64,000 nt of DNA from the NCBI RefSeq assembly GCF_001050135.1, contig NZ_CP012040.1, forward strand, positions 5,907,001 through 5,971,000. The letters are read 5' to 3'. The stretch is from Cyclobacterium amurskyense. GTDB lineage: Bacteria > Bacteroidota > Bacteroidia > Cytophagales > Cyclobacteriaceae. This document shows positions 27,939 to 36,818 of the stretch, piece by piece. How positions within the stretch are numbered: the first letter of the stretch is position 1; every line of letters starts with the position of its first letter. Below the pieces are notes generated by a model. It searched no databases, had not been told where the DNA came from, and worked only from the letters and a program-made list of their open reading frames with translations. The translations under genes were made by a program, and so were the position numbers.

Positions 27939-28484
27939 CAAAACATAGAGAGATTAATATCTCTTTTTAAAATGAAAGAGCTTATAGCATTCTTTTTCAT
28001 AATAAGGCTAGATCAGCTTATTCTTAATGCTGATTTCAATAATTACTCCCCTTCTGTCATTATTCCTAGGTTAATAAATTATCCCGTATTGACAATTCGA
28101 ATAAAACTTGGGCTGTAAGCGCCAATAATAAACAAGTGGAAAGCATACACACCTTAAAATTAAGGTAACCAACTAAATTTTTACATAATTACCTAACAAT
28201 CAAATAATTAAAGAAACTTAAAGAAAATAATTATAATATATAAATATAATAATTTAAAGAAAATAATTTTTTTTATTTATATATTTTTAACAATAATATG
28301 TTTTCTTTTCCTAAAAATATTATATTGCTTATACAAATCAATTAACCTATAAAAAACCCTCAGAAAAAATAAACACCGTTATATTTTTTCGATTAAGTTC
28401 TTCTAGTGCCTAATATTATTTTTTTAGTCCAATTGTATAAACCAAATCAATAATTCTTAAAACTAAATTTACCCAATCAACAGA
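27939..28484. other. Upstream region of susC pair 2 (no gene)
   Basis: AT-rich leader of about 550 bp. It contains three loose repeats of TTAAAGAAA near 28205-28265 and long A/T runs. A short open frame over the repeat boundary (27924-28118) has no support. The susC promoter must lie here but I could not place it. Confidence 0.5.
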
Positions 28485-31400
28485 ATGAGAAAAAGAAAAC
28501 ATTTTAAATTTCGCAGGATACCCCTGTATTGTGTACTCCTTTTGGTGTCACAATTGGTATTCTTGAATCCGGCAAAGGCCACAAATGAGCTTCCTTTCAC
28601 CTCGGTAAAGGCCATGGCAGATGTAATCATTAAAGGTAAAGTTACTGACGAAAGTGGAGAACCTATTCCAGGTGTAACTGTTTCAATACCGGGAACTAGT
28701 AATGGTACTGCTACAGACCTTGATGGAAAATACTCTCTTTCAGTACCTGAAGGATCAACTTTGATTTTTTCCTTTATAGGCTACAATTCCAAATCAGTTG
28801 CAGTAGGTGATCAAAGTATCATCAATGTTCAGTTATCTGAAAACGTCTCTTCATTAGATGAAGTGGTCGTGGTCGGGTACGGTACTCAGAAAAAAGTGAA
28901 CGTTATCGGGTCCGTTACCACAGTTAGTGCAGATGAGATATCTTCGGCTCCCGTAGGTGCTGTTTCCAATGCCCTTGCAGGCCGTCTTCCAGGTGGTATC
29001 TTTATGCAAAGTAGTGGAGAACCTGGTAAAGATCAGGCCAGTATTCGAATTAGAGGGAATGCTACATTGGGAAATAATTCACCTTTGGTGGTTATTGATG
29101 GAATTATAGGCAGAGACCTAAACTCCCTTCATCCCAATGACATTGAGAGCATCACCGTACTTAAAGATGCTTCCGCAGGAATTTATGGTGCAAGAGCTGC
29201 CAATGGCGTTATCCTTGTAACCACGAAAAGAGGACAGAAAGACACCCCAACAAGAATCACTTATGGTTTTTATAAAGGTTGGCTATCTCCTACCAAATTA
29301 CCGGAAATGGCAGATGCAGCAACTTATGCTACCATGATCCGAGAAAACCAGTCTTATCGTGGAGTGGATGAATCAAACATGCTTTTTTCTCTAGAAGATG
29401 TGGAGAAGTACAGGTCAGGGGACTATCCCTGGACTCATCCCAACACAGATTGGAATGAAGTAGCTTTAAGAGACTTCAGTAGCACAAATCACCACAACTT
29501 ATCCGTAACTGGTGGTGGTGAAAAAGTAAGCTATTTCACCTCCTTTGGTACTCAAGCGGATGATGGTATTTACACCAATTCCAACACCTCCTACAAAAGG
29601 TACAACTTAAGAGCCAATGTAGATTTCAAAATCAATGAATATTTAGATTTGGGTGTAGACATATCGGGAATTCAGGAAAACAGAATGTACTCTGGAATGT
29701 CAACATCAAGTATGTTTCAGACTATTCGAAGAATGTACCCAACCAATCACGCTGTTTACCCAAATGGATTACCAGGACCGGATATCGAGTTTGGTTACCA
29801 ACCTATGGTGATGGCTTCAGATGAGACTGGTTTTGATGATGACAAACGATTCAGGAGTAATAATATCTTCTCTGCAAAACTTAGAATCCCATGGGTCGAA
29901 GGATTGTCAGCCTCCAGTTATTTCGCTTATGACCTATATTTCCAAAAAAGGAAATTATTCCAAAAGCCCTTCACCTTATACAGTATGAATGAAGAAGCCT
30001 ATTTGGCTGCTGGGAATACTGGAGTTGAAGATGGATCAGATTATATCATTGGAAGCCAAAAAGGTCCACCAGAACCTAGACTAACGGATTATTCCAATTA
30101 TTCTAACACCAGTACTTTCAATTTTAAAGTTGATTATACCAAAACACTTAATGATGTTCATAATATTGATGCCTTTATGGCTTATGAGCAAAATGAAGGG
30201 TTTCAGGAAAACTTCAATGCTTACAGAAGGTACTTTGTATCTGACCAACTTCCCTACTTATTTGCAGGTGGTGATGCAGAAAAAGACAATTCAGGATCAG
30301 TAAGTTTTGGAGCCAGACAAAATTACTTTGGTAGAATCAGTTATAATTTCAAAGAAATTTACTTGTTCCAGTTTAGTTTTAGAAGAGATGGATCAGTCAA
30401 TTTCTCAAAAGAAGCAGGCCGCTGGGGTAATTTCCCTTCTGTACTTGCAGGATGGCGTCCTTCTGAATATGACTGGTGGAAAAACAACTTGGGTTTAATC
30501 GATCAATTTAAATTAAAAGCCACTTGGGGCCAAATGGGGAATGATTTGGTTTCTCCTTTCCAGTATTTGGCTAGCTACGGATTTGTACAAGGATTGGCTT
30601 TGGGTGAAAACAAAACTTACCTACCTGGTCTGAGACAACAAGGAATACCTAACCCTAACATCACTTGGGAAAAGGCTAGTATCTTCAATTTAGGTTGGGA
30701 GTCTCTTTTATTTGACACCAAAGTAGGCTTTGATGCAGACTTCTTTTACGAAAGAAGAAGTGATATTCTAGTACAAAGAGACGTGTCCATACCTCGTTTC
30801 GTTGGTCTTTCTTTACCTGACGAAAACTTTGGTATTGTGGACAACTATGGTGTTGAGGTAATCATGAGCTATGATGATCAAAAAGGAGATATCGGTTACG
30901 GTGTTTCTGGTAATTTTGCTTTTGCAAGAAACAGAATCGTTGAGTCTGATGAACCAGAACGTCCTGTTCCATGGCAAGTAAGAACGGGTCACCCACAAGG
31001 TGCTCTACTTCTGTACAATTCAATCGGCATCTTTAGAGATGAGGAACAAGTGAATTCAATGCCACACGTTGCTGGCGCTAGACCAGGTGACATCATCATT
31101 GAAGATTATGATAAAGATGGAGAAATCACCACAAATGACCGTCAGTTGTTTCCTTTAACGACAACACCTGAAATCACCTTTGGTCTGAACCTTAATTTTT
31201 CTTATAAAAATTGGGAATTGACTGCTCTTGTTCAAGGACATGGTAATGCGCTTAGAGGGATTTACGATGATCTACGTTCCGGAACTGCTGGAAATTACTT
31301 CCAATATGACGCTGAGGACAGATGGACCCCAGAGAATATTGACGCTACAAAACCACGTGCTTACCAATGGTTAGAAGAATATTGGAGAAGCAATTATAAT

Positions 31401-31637
31401 ACAGATTATAATTATGCCAATGTATCTTATGCTAGGTTAAAGAATTTACAGATTAATTATAGAGTACCTCGTAATGTGCTTGATTTAATTGGTCTTGAGT
31501 CTGCCAAAGTTTATGCATCGGGCCAAAATCTTTGGTTGATTTATTCGGGAAACGATATCATGGATCCTGAAGTAAGTGGAATGGGAGCTTACCCAATCAT
31601 GCGGGTTGTTTCTGTTGGTGCTCAAATCTCCTTTTAA
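28485..31637 (+). CDS. SusC/RagA family TonB-linked outer-membrane receptor (pair 2)
   Basis: 1050 residues. A long positively charged N-terminus (MRKRKHFKFRRIP) precedes the signal peptide, then a carboxypeptidase-regulatory-like domain (KVTDESGEPIPGVTVSIPG), a TonB-box-like LDEVVVVGYGTQKKV, the plug (NALAGRLPGGIFMQSSGEPG; GARAANGVILVTTKRGQ) and a full barrel ending MRVVSVGAQISF. It is followed by susD after 21 nt. The family imports oligosaccharide or peptide fragments; no enzyme gene lies alongside to show the substrate. Confidence 0.96.
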   Translation: MRKRKHFKFRRIPLYCVLLLVSQLVFLNPAKATNELPFTSVKAMADVIIKGKVTDESGEPIPGVTVSIPGTSNGTATDLDGKYSLSVPEGSTLIFSFIGYNSKSVAVGDQSIINVQLSENVSSLDEVVVVGYGTQKKVNVIGSVTTVSADEISSAPVGAVSNALAGRLPGGIFMQSSGEPGKDQASIRIRGNATLGNNSPLVVIDGIIGRDLNSLHPNDIESITVLKDASAGIYGARAANGVILVTTKRGQKDTPTRITYGFYKGWLSPTKLPEMADAATYATMIRENQSYRGVDESNMLFSLEDVEKYRSGDYPWTHPNTDWNEVALRDFSSTNHHNLSVTGGGEKVSYFTSFGTQADDGIYTNSNTSYKRYNLRANVDFKINEYLDLGVDISGIQENRMYSGMSTSSMFQTIRRMYPTNHAVYPNGLPGPDIEFGYQPMVMASDETGFDDDKRFRSNNIFSAKLRIPWVEGLSASSYFAYDLYFQKRKLFQKPFTLYSMNEEAYLAAGNTGVEDGSDYIIGSQKGPPEPRLTDYSNYSNTSTFNFKVDYTKTLNDVHNIDAFMAYEQNEGFQENFNAYRRYFVSDQLPYLFAGGDAEKDNSGSVSFGARQNYFGRISYNFKEIYLFQFSFRRDGSVNFSKEAGRWGNFPSVLAGWRPSEYDWWKNNLGLIDQFKLKATWGQMGNDLVSPFQYLASYGFVQGLALGENKTYLPGLRQQGIPNPNITWEKASIFNLGWESLLFDTKVGFDADFFYERRSDILVQRDVSIPRFVGLSLPDENFGIVDNYGVEVIMSYDDQKGDIGYGVSGNFAFARNRIVESDEPERPVPWQVRTGHPQGALLLYNSIGIFRDEEQVNSMPHVAGARPGDIIIEDYDKDGEITTNDRQLFPLTTTPEITFGLNLNFSYKNWELTALVQGHGNALRGIYDDLRSGTAGNYFQYDAEDRWTPENIDATKPRAYQWLEEYWRSNYNTDYNYANVSYARLKNLQINYRVPRNVLDLIGLESAKVYASGQNLWLIYSGNDIMDPEVSGMGAYPIMRVVSVGAQISF

Positions 31638-31658
31638 TTGGCTAAAAAATATTACGTT

Positions 31659-33485
31659 ATGAAAAGAAATATAAGTAAACTGACAATATTAGTTGCTTTG
31701 TTGCTTGGAAGCTTCTCTTGCAACGATGAATTACTGGACAGGTCGCCCCTTGATAGCTATTCTGACCCTGTCGTTTGGTCTGATATAAACCTGGTAAGGT
31801 ACTACCTAAACGACCTATATAACAGTGTAGAATATGGATGGAACCAGCGTAGTCATGGTTACCAAACAGGTCTTTTTGTGGGAGAAACCACAATGACAAA
31901 AGGTGCTGAACTGACGGATTATGGAAGAGGAACCATCAGTGCCGGAAATCCAGGCACAGACAGAGGTCATTTAACCTGGCAACATTATTCCAATATCCAC
32001 AAGCTAAATTTGTTTCTATCCCAAATTGATGCCCTACCAGAAGCTTACCCTCAATCAGAAAGGGCTAATATTCAAGCTGAGGTGGACGTCTTAAAAGGCG
32101 AAGCCACTTTCCTTAGGGCTGTATTTTACAGTGATATTTGCAGGTCTTATGGTGGTGTTCCTTTATTGGACACTCCTGCTAAATTGGGTGAAGACTTTTC
32201 CGGATACTTGCGTAGCACTTTTGAAGAAACCATTGATTTTATAGTAAAGGATCTGGATATTGCTGCCGATTTATTGTTGCTCAAAAGCGACATGGAAATG
32301 GGTAGGGCTACCAAAGAAACCGCAATGGCGCTTAAATCCAGAATCTTGTTATTTGCAGCCAGCGATTTAACAGCAGACGGAACTGCCGTAAATGAATATG
32401 TAGGTTATGCAAACCCTAACAGGCAAGAACTCTGGGCCGCTGCCCGAGATGCTGCAAAAGATTTGATAGACCTGGGAACTGTGTCTTTAGAAGATTTTGG
32501 TGCCACCGATCAAGAAACTGCTGCTTATAATTATTTTGCTTTCTTCAAAGCCAGAGATTTGTCAAGTCCTGAAGTTATTTGGGGAAAAATGCACAGAGCT
32601 GATGATGGCCCTAGGATTAACACCAATTTAAGAAATGGCTTAAATGGTTTATCTTGTCATGGAAACAATGCTCCTTATGGCAACTTTGTAGACAGCTACC
32701 AAATGGCTGATGGCACAGATTTCTTTGACCATTTTAATTTTAATGCCAATGATGAATACATCAATGTGTCAACAAAGTTTACAAACGAAAACCCTTACAA
32801 GCATAGAGAGCCTAGGTTCTATGGCAGTATCTTATATGACAGTGCTGTTTTCCAGCCAAGATTCGAGGATTTAGCACAAATCGATCCACTTGGAATCTAC
32901 GAAAGAAGAACAAGAACAGTGATAGAAAACGGAATTGTCGTAAGCGAGCGATTCGGTTTGGATACCAGACAAGGCCCAATTTCCCCTTCCAATGGGAATT
33001 ACACAGGTTACGTGATGAAAAAATTCATGGACGATGAAATTATTGGCAGGGACATGGCCAATGAAAACATCTTTGTATGGATTCGTTATGCTGAAATTCT
33101 GTTGAATTACGCGGAAGCATCTCTGGAATTGGGAGATACCGAAACGGCCACTACTTATATCAACATGATTAGAAATCGGGTTGCTTTACCGAATTTTACG
33201 GGGGATATTATGGAAGCCCTAAGGTATGAACGTAAGATAGAGTTCTTCTCTGAAAATGTAGGTTGGTACGATACCAGAAGGTGGAAATTATTGGAGGAGA
33301 ATTTTGCTCCTGACCTGTATGGTGTAGATATTAAAGAAGTTACAGAAGATGGTGTTACAACTACCACCTGGAAAAAAATATCTGCCGCACCTAAAAGAAA
33401 CTTTTCAGAAAAATTATACTGGGTACCAATTGAGCAAGACGAGTTAAACAGAGCTCCTCAACTGGTTCAGAACCCAGGTTACTAA
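31659..33485 (+). CDS. SusD/RagB family nutrient-binding outer-membrane lipoprotein (pair 2)
   Basis: About 608 residues. The ATG at 31659 gives MKRNISKLTILVALLLGSFSC with a lipobox (SFS-C) and NDELLDRSPLD, the normal mature start; the frame is open from a TTG at 31638, directly after susC, but that start is less likely. The core has EATFLRAVFYSDICRSYGGVPLL near residue 150 and NENIFVWIRYAEILLNYAEASLELG in the C-terminal RagB/SusD domain, ending in LNRAPQLVQNPGY. Pairs with the SusC encoded just upstream. A long hairpin lies 58 bp beyond the stop. Confidence 0.95.
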   Translation: MKRNISKLTILVALLLGSFSCNDELLDRSPLDSYSDPVVWSDINLVRYYLNDLYNSVEYGWNQRSHGYQTGLFVGETTMTKGAELTDYGRGTISAGNPGTDRGHLTWQHYSNIHKLNLFLSQIDALPEAYPQSERANIQAEVDVLKGEATFLRAVFYSDICRSYGGVPLLDTPAKLGEDFSGYLRSTFEETIDFIVKDLDIAADLLLLKSDMEMGRATKETAMALKSRILLFAASDLTADGTAVNEYVGYANPNRQELWAAARDAAKDLIDLGTVSLEDFGATDQETAAYNYFAFFKARDLSSPEVIWGKMHRADDGPRINTNLRNGLNGLSCHGNNAPYGNFVDSYQMADGTDFFDHFNFNANDEYINVSTKFTNENPYKHREPRFYGSILYDSAVFQPRFEDLAQIDPLGIYERRTRTVIENGIVVSERFGLDTRQGPISPSNGNYTGYVMKKFMDDEIIGRDMANENIFVWIRYAEILLNYAEASLELGDTETATTYINMIRNRVALPNFTGDIMEALRYERKIEFFSENVGWYDTRRWKLLEENFAPDLYGVDIKEVTEDGVTTTTWKKISAAPKRNFSEKLYWVPIEQDELNRAPQLVQNPGY

Positions 33486-33542
33486 GAACAACAAGCAAAT
33501 AAGGAATAGCTTTGCCCAATATAGCTAAAGTTATCTCTGTAG

Positions 33543-33609
33543 AATAAAAGTGGTGCGCGTACAAGGAATTCAGTAAAACTGAAACCTGAGAACGCGCACC
33601 ACTTTTATT
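33543..33609 (+). terminator. Long hairpin after susD pair 2 (terminator or relic element)
   Basis: Perfect 18-bp arms, AATAAAAGTGGTGCGCGT and its exact complement, enclose 31 nt that themselves hold a 6-bp hairpin (TTCAGT/ACTGAA). It is placed as a terminator for the SusCD operon and ends in a T-rich arm. The stem is much longer than usual and the loop is structured, so it may also be a small mobile palindrome. Confidence 0.6.
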
Positions 33610-33630
33610 ATGGCCCGTCAAAGAAGTTTC

Positions 33631-33688
33631 AACCCGAAATATGCAATAGACATTCTATTACATGCTGAAATCGCTTTAAAATCAGCCA
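33631..33688 (-). repeat. 210-bp element, fragment D (right terminus only)
   Basis: 58 nt starting AACCCGAAATATGCAATAG match the same end of copy E at 57 of 58 positions and then stop abruptly at ATCAGCCA, where a SIMPL-domain coding sequence takes over. It is in the opposite orientation to copy C, so C and D bracket SusCD pair 2. Confidence 0.88.
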
Positions 33689-33999
33689 GAGAAATCACAG
33701 AGTTACTCAATAAGGAAATTCAATTTTATTCCCAGGCACCTCGCTATTACTTCACCCAATTGGCTGATTTGAAAATTGAATTGATATCTAAAGCTACCGA
33801 AGATGCAAAGCTAAGGGCCGAAATGATCGCTAAAAATTCAGGGGCAACGCTTAGTAATTTGATATCCGCCAATATGGGAATATTCCAGATTACAGGTCAA
33901 AATTCAGGAGAAGATTACTCTTGGGGAGGAACGTTTAATACCTCCGCTAAAGCCAAAACTGCTTCAATAACCATGAAGCTGGATTACAGCATCAAATAA
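33689..33999 (+). pseudogene. Truncated SIMPL-domain (DUF541) protein gene
   Basis: The coding frame from about 33689 gives REITELLNKEIQFYSQ, PRYYFTQLADLKIELI, TEDAKLRAEMIAKNSGA and a family-typical end ITGQNSGEDYSWGGTF...TASITMKLDY. This is the C-terminal half of a SIMPL/DUF541 protein. The first ~120 residues and the signal peptide are absent; the frame runs backwards straight into the repeat fragment and then the hairpin. An ATG at 33610 makes an open frame of 129 codons, but its first ~26 codons are repeat and hairpin DNA. The original role in the envelope is unknown, and the remnant should be non-functional. Confidence 0.85.
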
Positions 34000-34170
34000 A
34001 TGCCAAAAGAAAACAAGCTACCTCCACCCCAGCTACTCAAAGAAGGACTGCATTACTATTTTGAAGATGGCTTAATGGTCTTTACCAAAGCCTATCATTT
34101 ACTCCGTGGAAAATGCTGCGGTAGCGGTTGTAGACATTGCCCTTACCCATCAAAAGATTTAAAACAATAA
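34000..34170 (+). CDS. DUF5522-like small cysteine-rich protein
   Basis: 56 residues beginning MPKENKLPPPQLLKEGLHYY. The body LMVFTKAYHLLRGKCCGSGC is followed by RHCPYPSKD; the CC-x-x-GC-R-H-C-P-Y pattern is the hallmark of the small Bacteroidota DUF5522 family and suggests metal binding. Its ATG follows the TAA of the SIMPL remnant without a gap (TAAATG), so it was probably co-translated with the intact SIMPL gene or with another gene lost from this spot. Function unknown. The gene is shorter than common ORF cut-offs. Confidence 0.8.
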   Translation: MPKENKLPPPQLLKEGLHYYFEDGLMVFTKAYHLLRGKCCGSGCRHCPYPSKDLKQ

Positions 34171-34177
34171 TCGCAGA

Positions 34178-35020
34178 TTATCTAAAAGTCCCTAATTCCT
34201 CAACTTTATATCCTTGTGGATAGGTTTTCCGTTTGCGAAGCGTTCCTAACATTGCCTTTTTCCTTTCTGGCAACCATCGCAATAACCTGCCGCGTAAAAT
34301 CATGGATTGCTTTATTGTTTTTATTAACCAGTTAGGCGGCTTTTGGTAGCCCATCGCCTTCCTTAAAGGCGCATCCATCAAGCAAAGTGCTACAGGTTTG
34401 CCTACCGGAAACAACCATTTGGGCATATAAAAACCCAATAAAAGGTCAAGCGTCTTATTGCCTACAGCAGCATTGGAAGCATGAAATTCAAAGTGCTCAC
34501 GTTCATAAGCCAGATTAAATGCTTCAAAATCAGCAAGTGTTTGAGGAATATCGGTAATGTGCATCCTCCCTCCCAATTTCAGGTAATTGTTAAGAATGGC
34601 TTCTTTTTCCCCGGTAGTAAAAGGACGCCAACCCCATTGATCCATCCAACGAATCGGTTCGAAAACAAAAGTAGATAGCACATAAAGGTAATCTCTGTTG
34701 GGAATTTTGTACCTGCCATGCATATTATTGATTCGGTCAATAGCTGCACTGCCTCGCTCACTGTCTATTCCGTTTTCCAGAATTTCGTACAGTAATAACT
34801 CCGTATCATCGTAGCGTTTACGCGTGTGCTTGATAAACTCGCCGGTAGCAACAAGCAAGCGAGAAACTGAGGGAACCGCAAATGTCCTGAACAAGGCAAA
34901 TTCTAAAGCCTTCTCCATGTCCCATGGGAAACAATGATAAGTAAGCAGAAAGCAAATTTTCTCAAAATCTTCCTTAGGATCCAGGTCCTCTATTTGTTTG
35001 GTAAAAGGCTTGTCATACAT
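34178..35020 (-). CDS. MpaB/rubber-oxygenase-like (DUF2236) family protein
   Basis: 280 residues. The family pattern of the ER-bound oxygenase MpaB/latex-clearing-protein group is visible: ATGEFIKHTRKRYDDTELLL, NRDYLYVLSTFVFEPIRWMD, YEREHFEFHASNAAVGNKTL with conserved His residues that bind heme b in this fold. No signal peptide is seen, so it is probably cytoplasmic. The family includes polyisoprene dioxygenases, but most bacterial members have no known substrate. It is transcribed towards the DUF5522 gene and stops 7 nt from it. Confidence 0.8.
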   Translation of the reverse strand: MYDKPFTKQIEDLDPKEDFEKICFLLTYHCFPWDMEKALEFALFRTFAVPSVSRLLVATGEFIKHTRKRYDDTELLLYEILENGIDSERGSAAIDRINNMHGRYKIPNRDYLYVLSTFVFEPIRWMDQWGWRPFTTGEKEAILNNYLKLGGRMHITDIPQTLADFEAFNLAYEREHFEFHASNAAVGNKTLDLLLGFYMPKWLFPVGKPVALCLMDAPLRKAMGYQKPPNWLIKTIKQSMILRGRLLRWLPERKKAMLGTLRKRKTYPQGYKVEELGTFR

Positions 35021-35101
35021 CTATCCGAAATGTACAATTATGGCTGGAATTCTGAAAAGTTATTCCTGTAAAATTACGGTTACCACCATTTTTACGAGAA
35101 T

Positions 35102-35136
35102 AAAAAAAGGGAATTGTTGAACAACTCCCTTTTTTT
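35102..35136. terminator. Bidirectional intrinsic terminator
   Basis: 11-bp perfect outer stem AAAAAAAGGGA / TCCCTTTTTTT around an inner TTGTT/AACAA stem. It terminates the 35162-35614 gene on the minus strand. Confidence 0.85.
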
Positions 35137-35161
35137 ATTCCTTTTGCTTAGTTAGGACGGA

Positions 35162-35614
35162 CTACCTTGAGAAAAACAAACGGGTAATAAAAATGCCTTT
35201 TCCATCATCTGCTCCTGCATTGCTCTCTACTCCACTTGTGATATAGGTAAGCTTCCATCCATCAGCCAACATGGTATTAATTTTAGAAGCAATAACTGCA
35301 TCATTAGAGGCTATGTTTTGAAAATTAATACCAGTGGCACTAAAAAAGTTTAGCAGCTTGGTTTCTTCCAGTTCATCAATTTTTATAGCGGACCTCTTAA
35401 TTTCCTTTTGGTTGCTTTTCTTTCCATCTGTCCTATCAGTGGTGAATTTTTCATAATTATTTTCCGACTGACTGTCAATAATTCGAGACCTACCAATCCC
35501 CATAGGTACAATAGATTCTACAACAGTAACAATCTTGAATTCCTGCTGGGCTTTAGCCTCTATCTGAGCAACTCCAACGATTATTAGGAGTGCAATCATC
35601 CCTTTTTTGATCAT
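35162..35614 (-). CDS. Secreted hypothetical protein (DUF4177-like tail)
   Basis: 150 residues with a signal peptide (MIKKGMIALLIIVGVAQIEAKAQ). The mature part is a small alpha/beta protein: EFKIVTVVESIVPMGIGRSR, a charged linker (about 55-75), then NDAVIASKINTMLADGWKLT and GIFITRLFFSR. The last part resembles the DUF4177 pattern of a helix followed by GW-x-L and a final strand. Monocistronic, with its own terminator. Function unknown. Confidence 0.7.
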   Translation of the reverse strand: MIKKGMIALLIIVGVAQIEAKAQQEFKIVTVVESIVPMGIGRSRIIDSQSENNYEKFTTDRTDGKKSNQKEIKRSAIKIDELEETKLLNFFSATGINFQNIASNDAVIASKINTMLADGWKLTYITSGVESNAGADDGKGIFITRLFFSR

Positions 35615-35827
35615 CTTTGAATAAATTTGAGTAAGATATGGTTGAAATAAATATAAATCTTAGACGAGATTGGATTAAAAAATGTTGTATTGAAGAAATA
35701 AAACACGGCGGACATTAGGTCTAAAACGCAAAATTCCCTGGCCATTATTTCAAATCTTGCCCAAATGGGTGCTAATTTGAAAACTCTAAAGATGTATTTT
35801 TAATTCTCCATTAAAAACCTTCCATAA

Positions 35828-36688
35828 ATGCTTCTATTCATCCCTAGTCTATTTTTATTCCTGTTACAACAAGCAGCACTCCCACCAAAGGACCTCCATA
35901 AGCAGAACTATACCATTTATGAAACTGCAACTGGAAACCTACTCTCTCTAGATTCACTGGTAGAAAGGCTAAACAGTGCAGACATTATTGTTTTTGGGGA
36001 AGAACATAATGACAGTCTTGGACATGTCCTCCAATATCAGTTGTACAAAAGGTTATTGGAAAGTCATGAATCCGTAACCTTAAGTATGGAGATGTTTGAA
36101 AGAGATGTGCAGAGGGCGGTGAATGAATACTTAGCAGGACTGATTACAGAAAGCAAACTTCTACATGCCGGAAAAGCCTGGAATAACTATTCAGCCTATG
36201 CGCCAATGGTAAATCTGGCAAAAGATCGTAATCAACAGGTAGTCGCAGCCAATGTTCCCGGAAGGTATGCCAACATGGTCAGCCGAAAAGGCCTTGGCTC
36301 CCTAAACCAACTCGACAGAAAAGCCCGTCATCTGTATGCTAAGGTGAAAATCCCTGAAAAGGACGATGCCTACCTCGCGAAATTCAATGCAGCAATGGGC
36401 GAACATGCCCATAGCATGGGGCCTACAGTTTTTCATGCCCAACTCCTAAGAGATGCCACCATGGCAGAAAGCATACTGAAGGCACACCGAAAAAACCGAA
36501 ACACGAAAATCCTTCACCTTACGGGCAGGTTCCACAGCGATGAGCGTCTCGGGACTGTCTCGGAATTGAAAAAGAGAAAACGAAAATTAAATCTCGTAAC
36601 CATTTCCTGCTTTGCTAATCCAAAGGAAGATGACCAAGATTGGAGTACCAACGAAGCACTAGCTGATTTTATCATCCTAACAAATTAA
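35828..36688 (+). CDS. ChaN family heme-binding-like protein
   Basis: 286 residues with a hydrophobic start (MLLFIPSLFLFLLQQAA). Family signatures are ADIIVFGEEHNDSLGHVLQY near residue 50, LSMEMFERDVQRAVNEYLAG near 95, and late ILHLTGRFHSDERLGTVSEL. ChaN-like (Tiki/EreA-like fold) proteins are surface or periplasmic and bind heme in Campylobacter and Vibrio homologues. The two invariant histidine/glutamate sites (GEEHN; HLTGRFHSD) are present. It stands alone. Expected role is iron/heme handling, inferred from the family. Confidence 0.86.
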   Translation: MLLFIPSLFLFLLQQAALPPKDLHKQNYTIYETATGNLLSLDSLVERLNSADIIVFGEEHNDSLGHVLQYQLYKRLLESHESVTLSMEMFERDVQRAVNEYLAGLITESKLLHAGKAWNNYSAYAPMVNLAKDRNQQVVAANVPGRYANMVSRKGLGSLNQLDRKARHLYAKVKIPEKDDAYLAKFNAAMGEHAHSMGPTVFHAQLLRDATMAESILKAHRKNRNTKILHLTGRFHSDERLGTVSELKKRKRKLNLVTISCFANPKEDDQDWSTNEALADFIILTN

Positions 36689-36818
36689 GGGTATTTTGCA
36701 TTGTTTCTGGCTTTCTAAGCCTAATGTCAGGCAAATGTCGGGTCAAATCCGTTGTAAATACAGGCTGAATCGTTGATTTTTATCAGACATTGCAGCAGAA
36801 ATAAAACAAGCGACAATT

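Noticed and set aside
27924..28118. 64-codon plus-strand ORF after element C
   Set aside because: Begins inside the repeat, has no family pattern and no start signal; a chance frame.
28200..28270. TTAAAGAAA repeats upstream of susC pair 2 as a second periodic array
   Set aside because: Only three loose copies with uneven spacing in extremely AT-rich DNA; chance is likely.
33610..33630. ATG at 33610 as the true start of a 129-residue protein
   Set aside because: The first 26 codons are hairpin-flank and repeat DNA; homology begins only at 33689, in the middle of the SIMPL domain.
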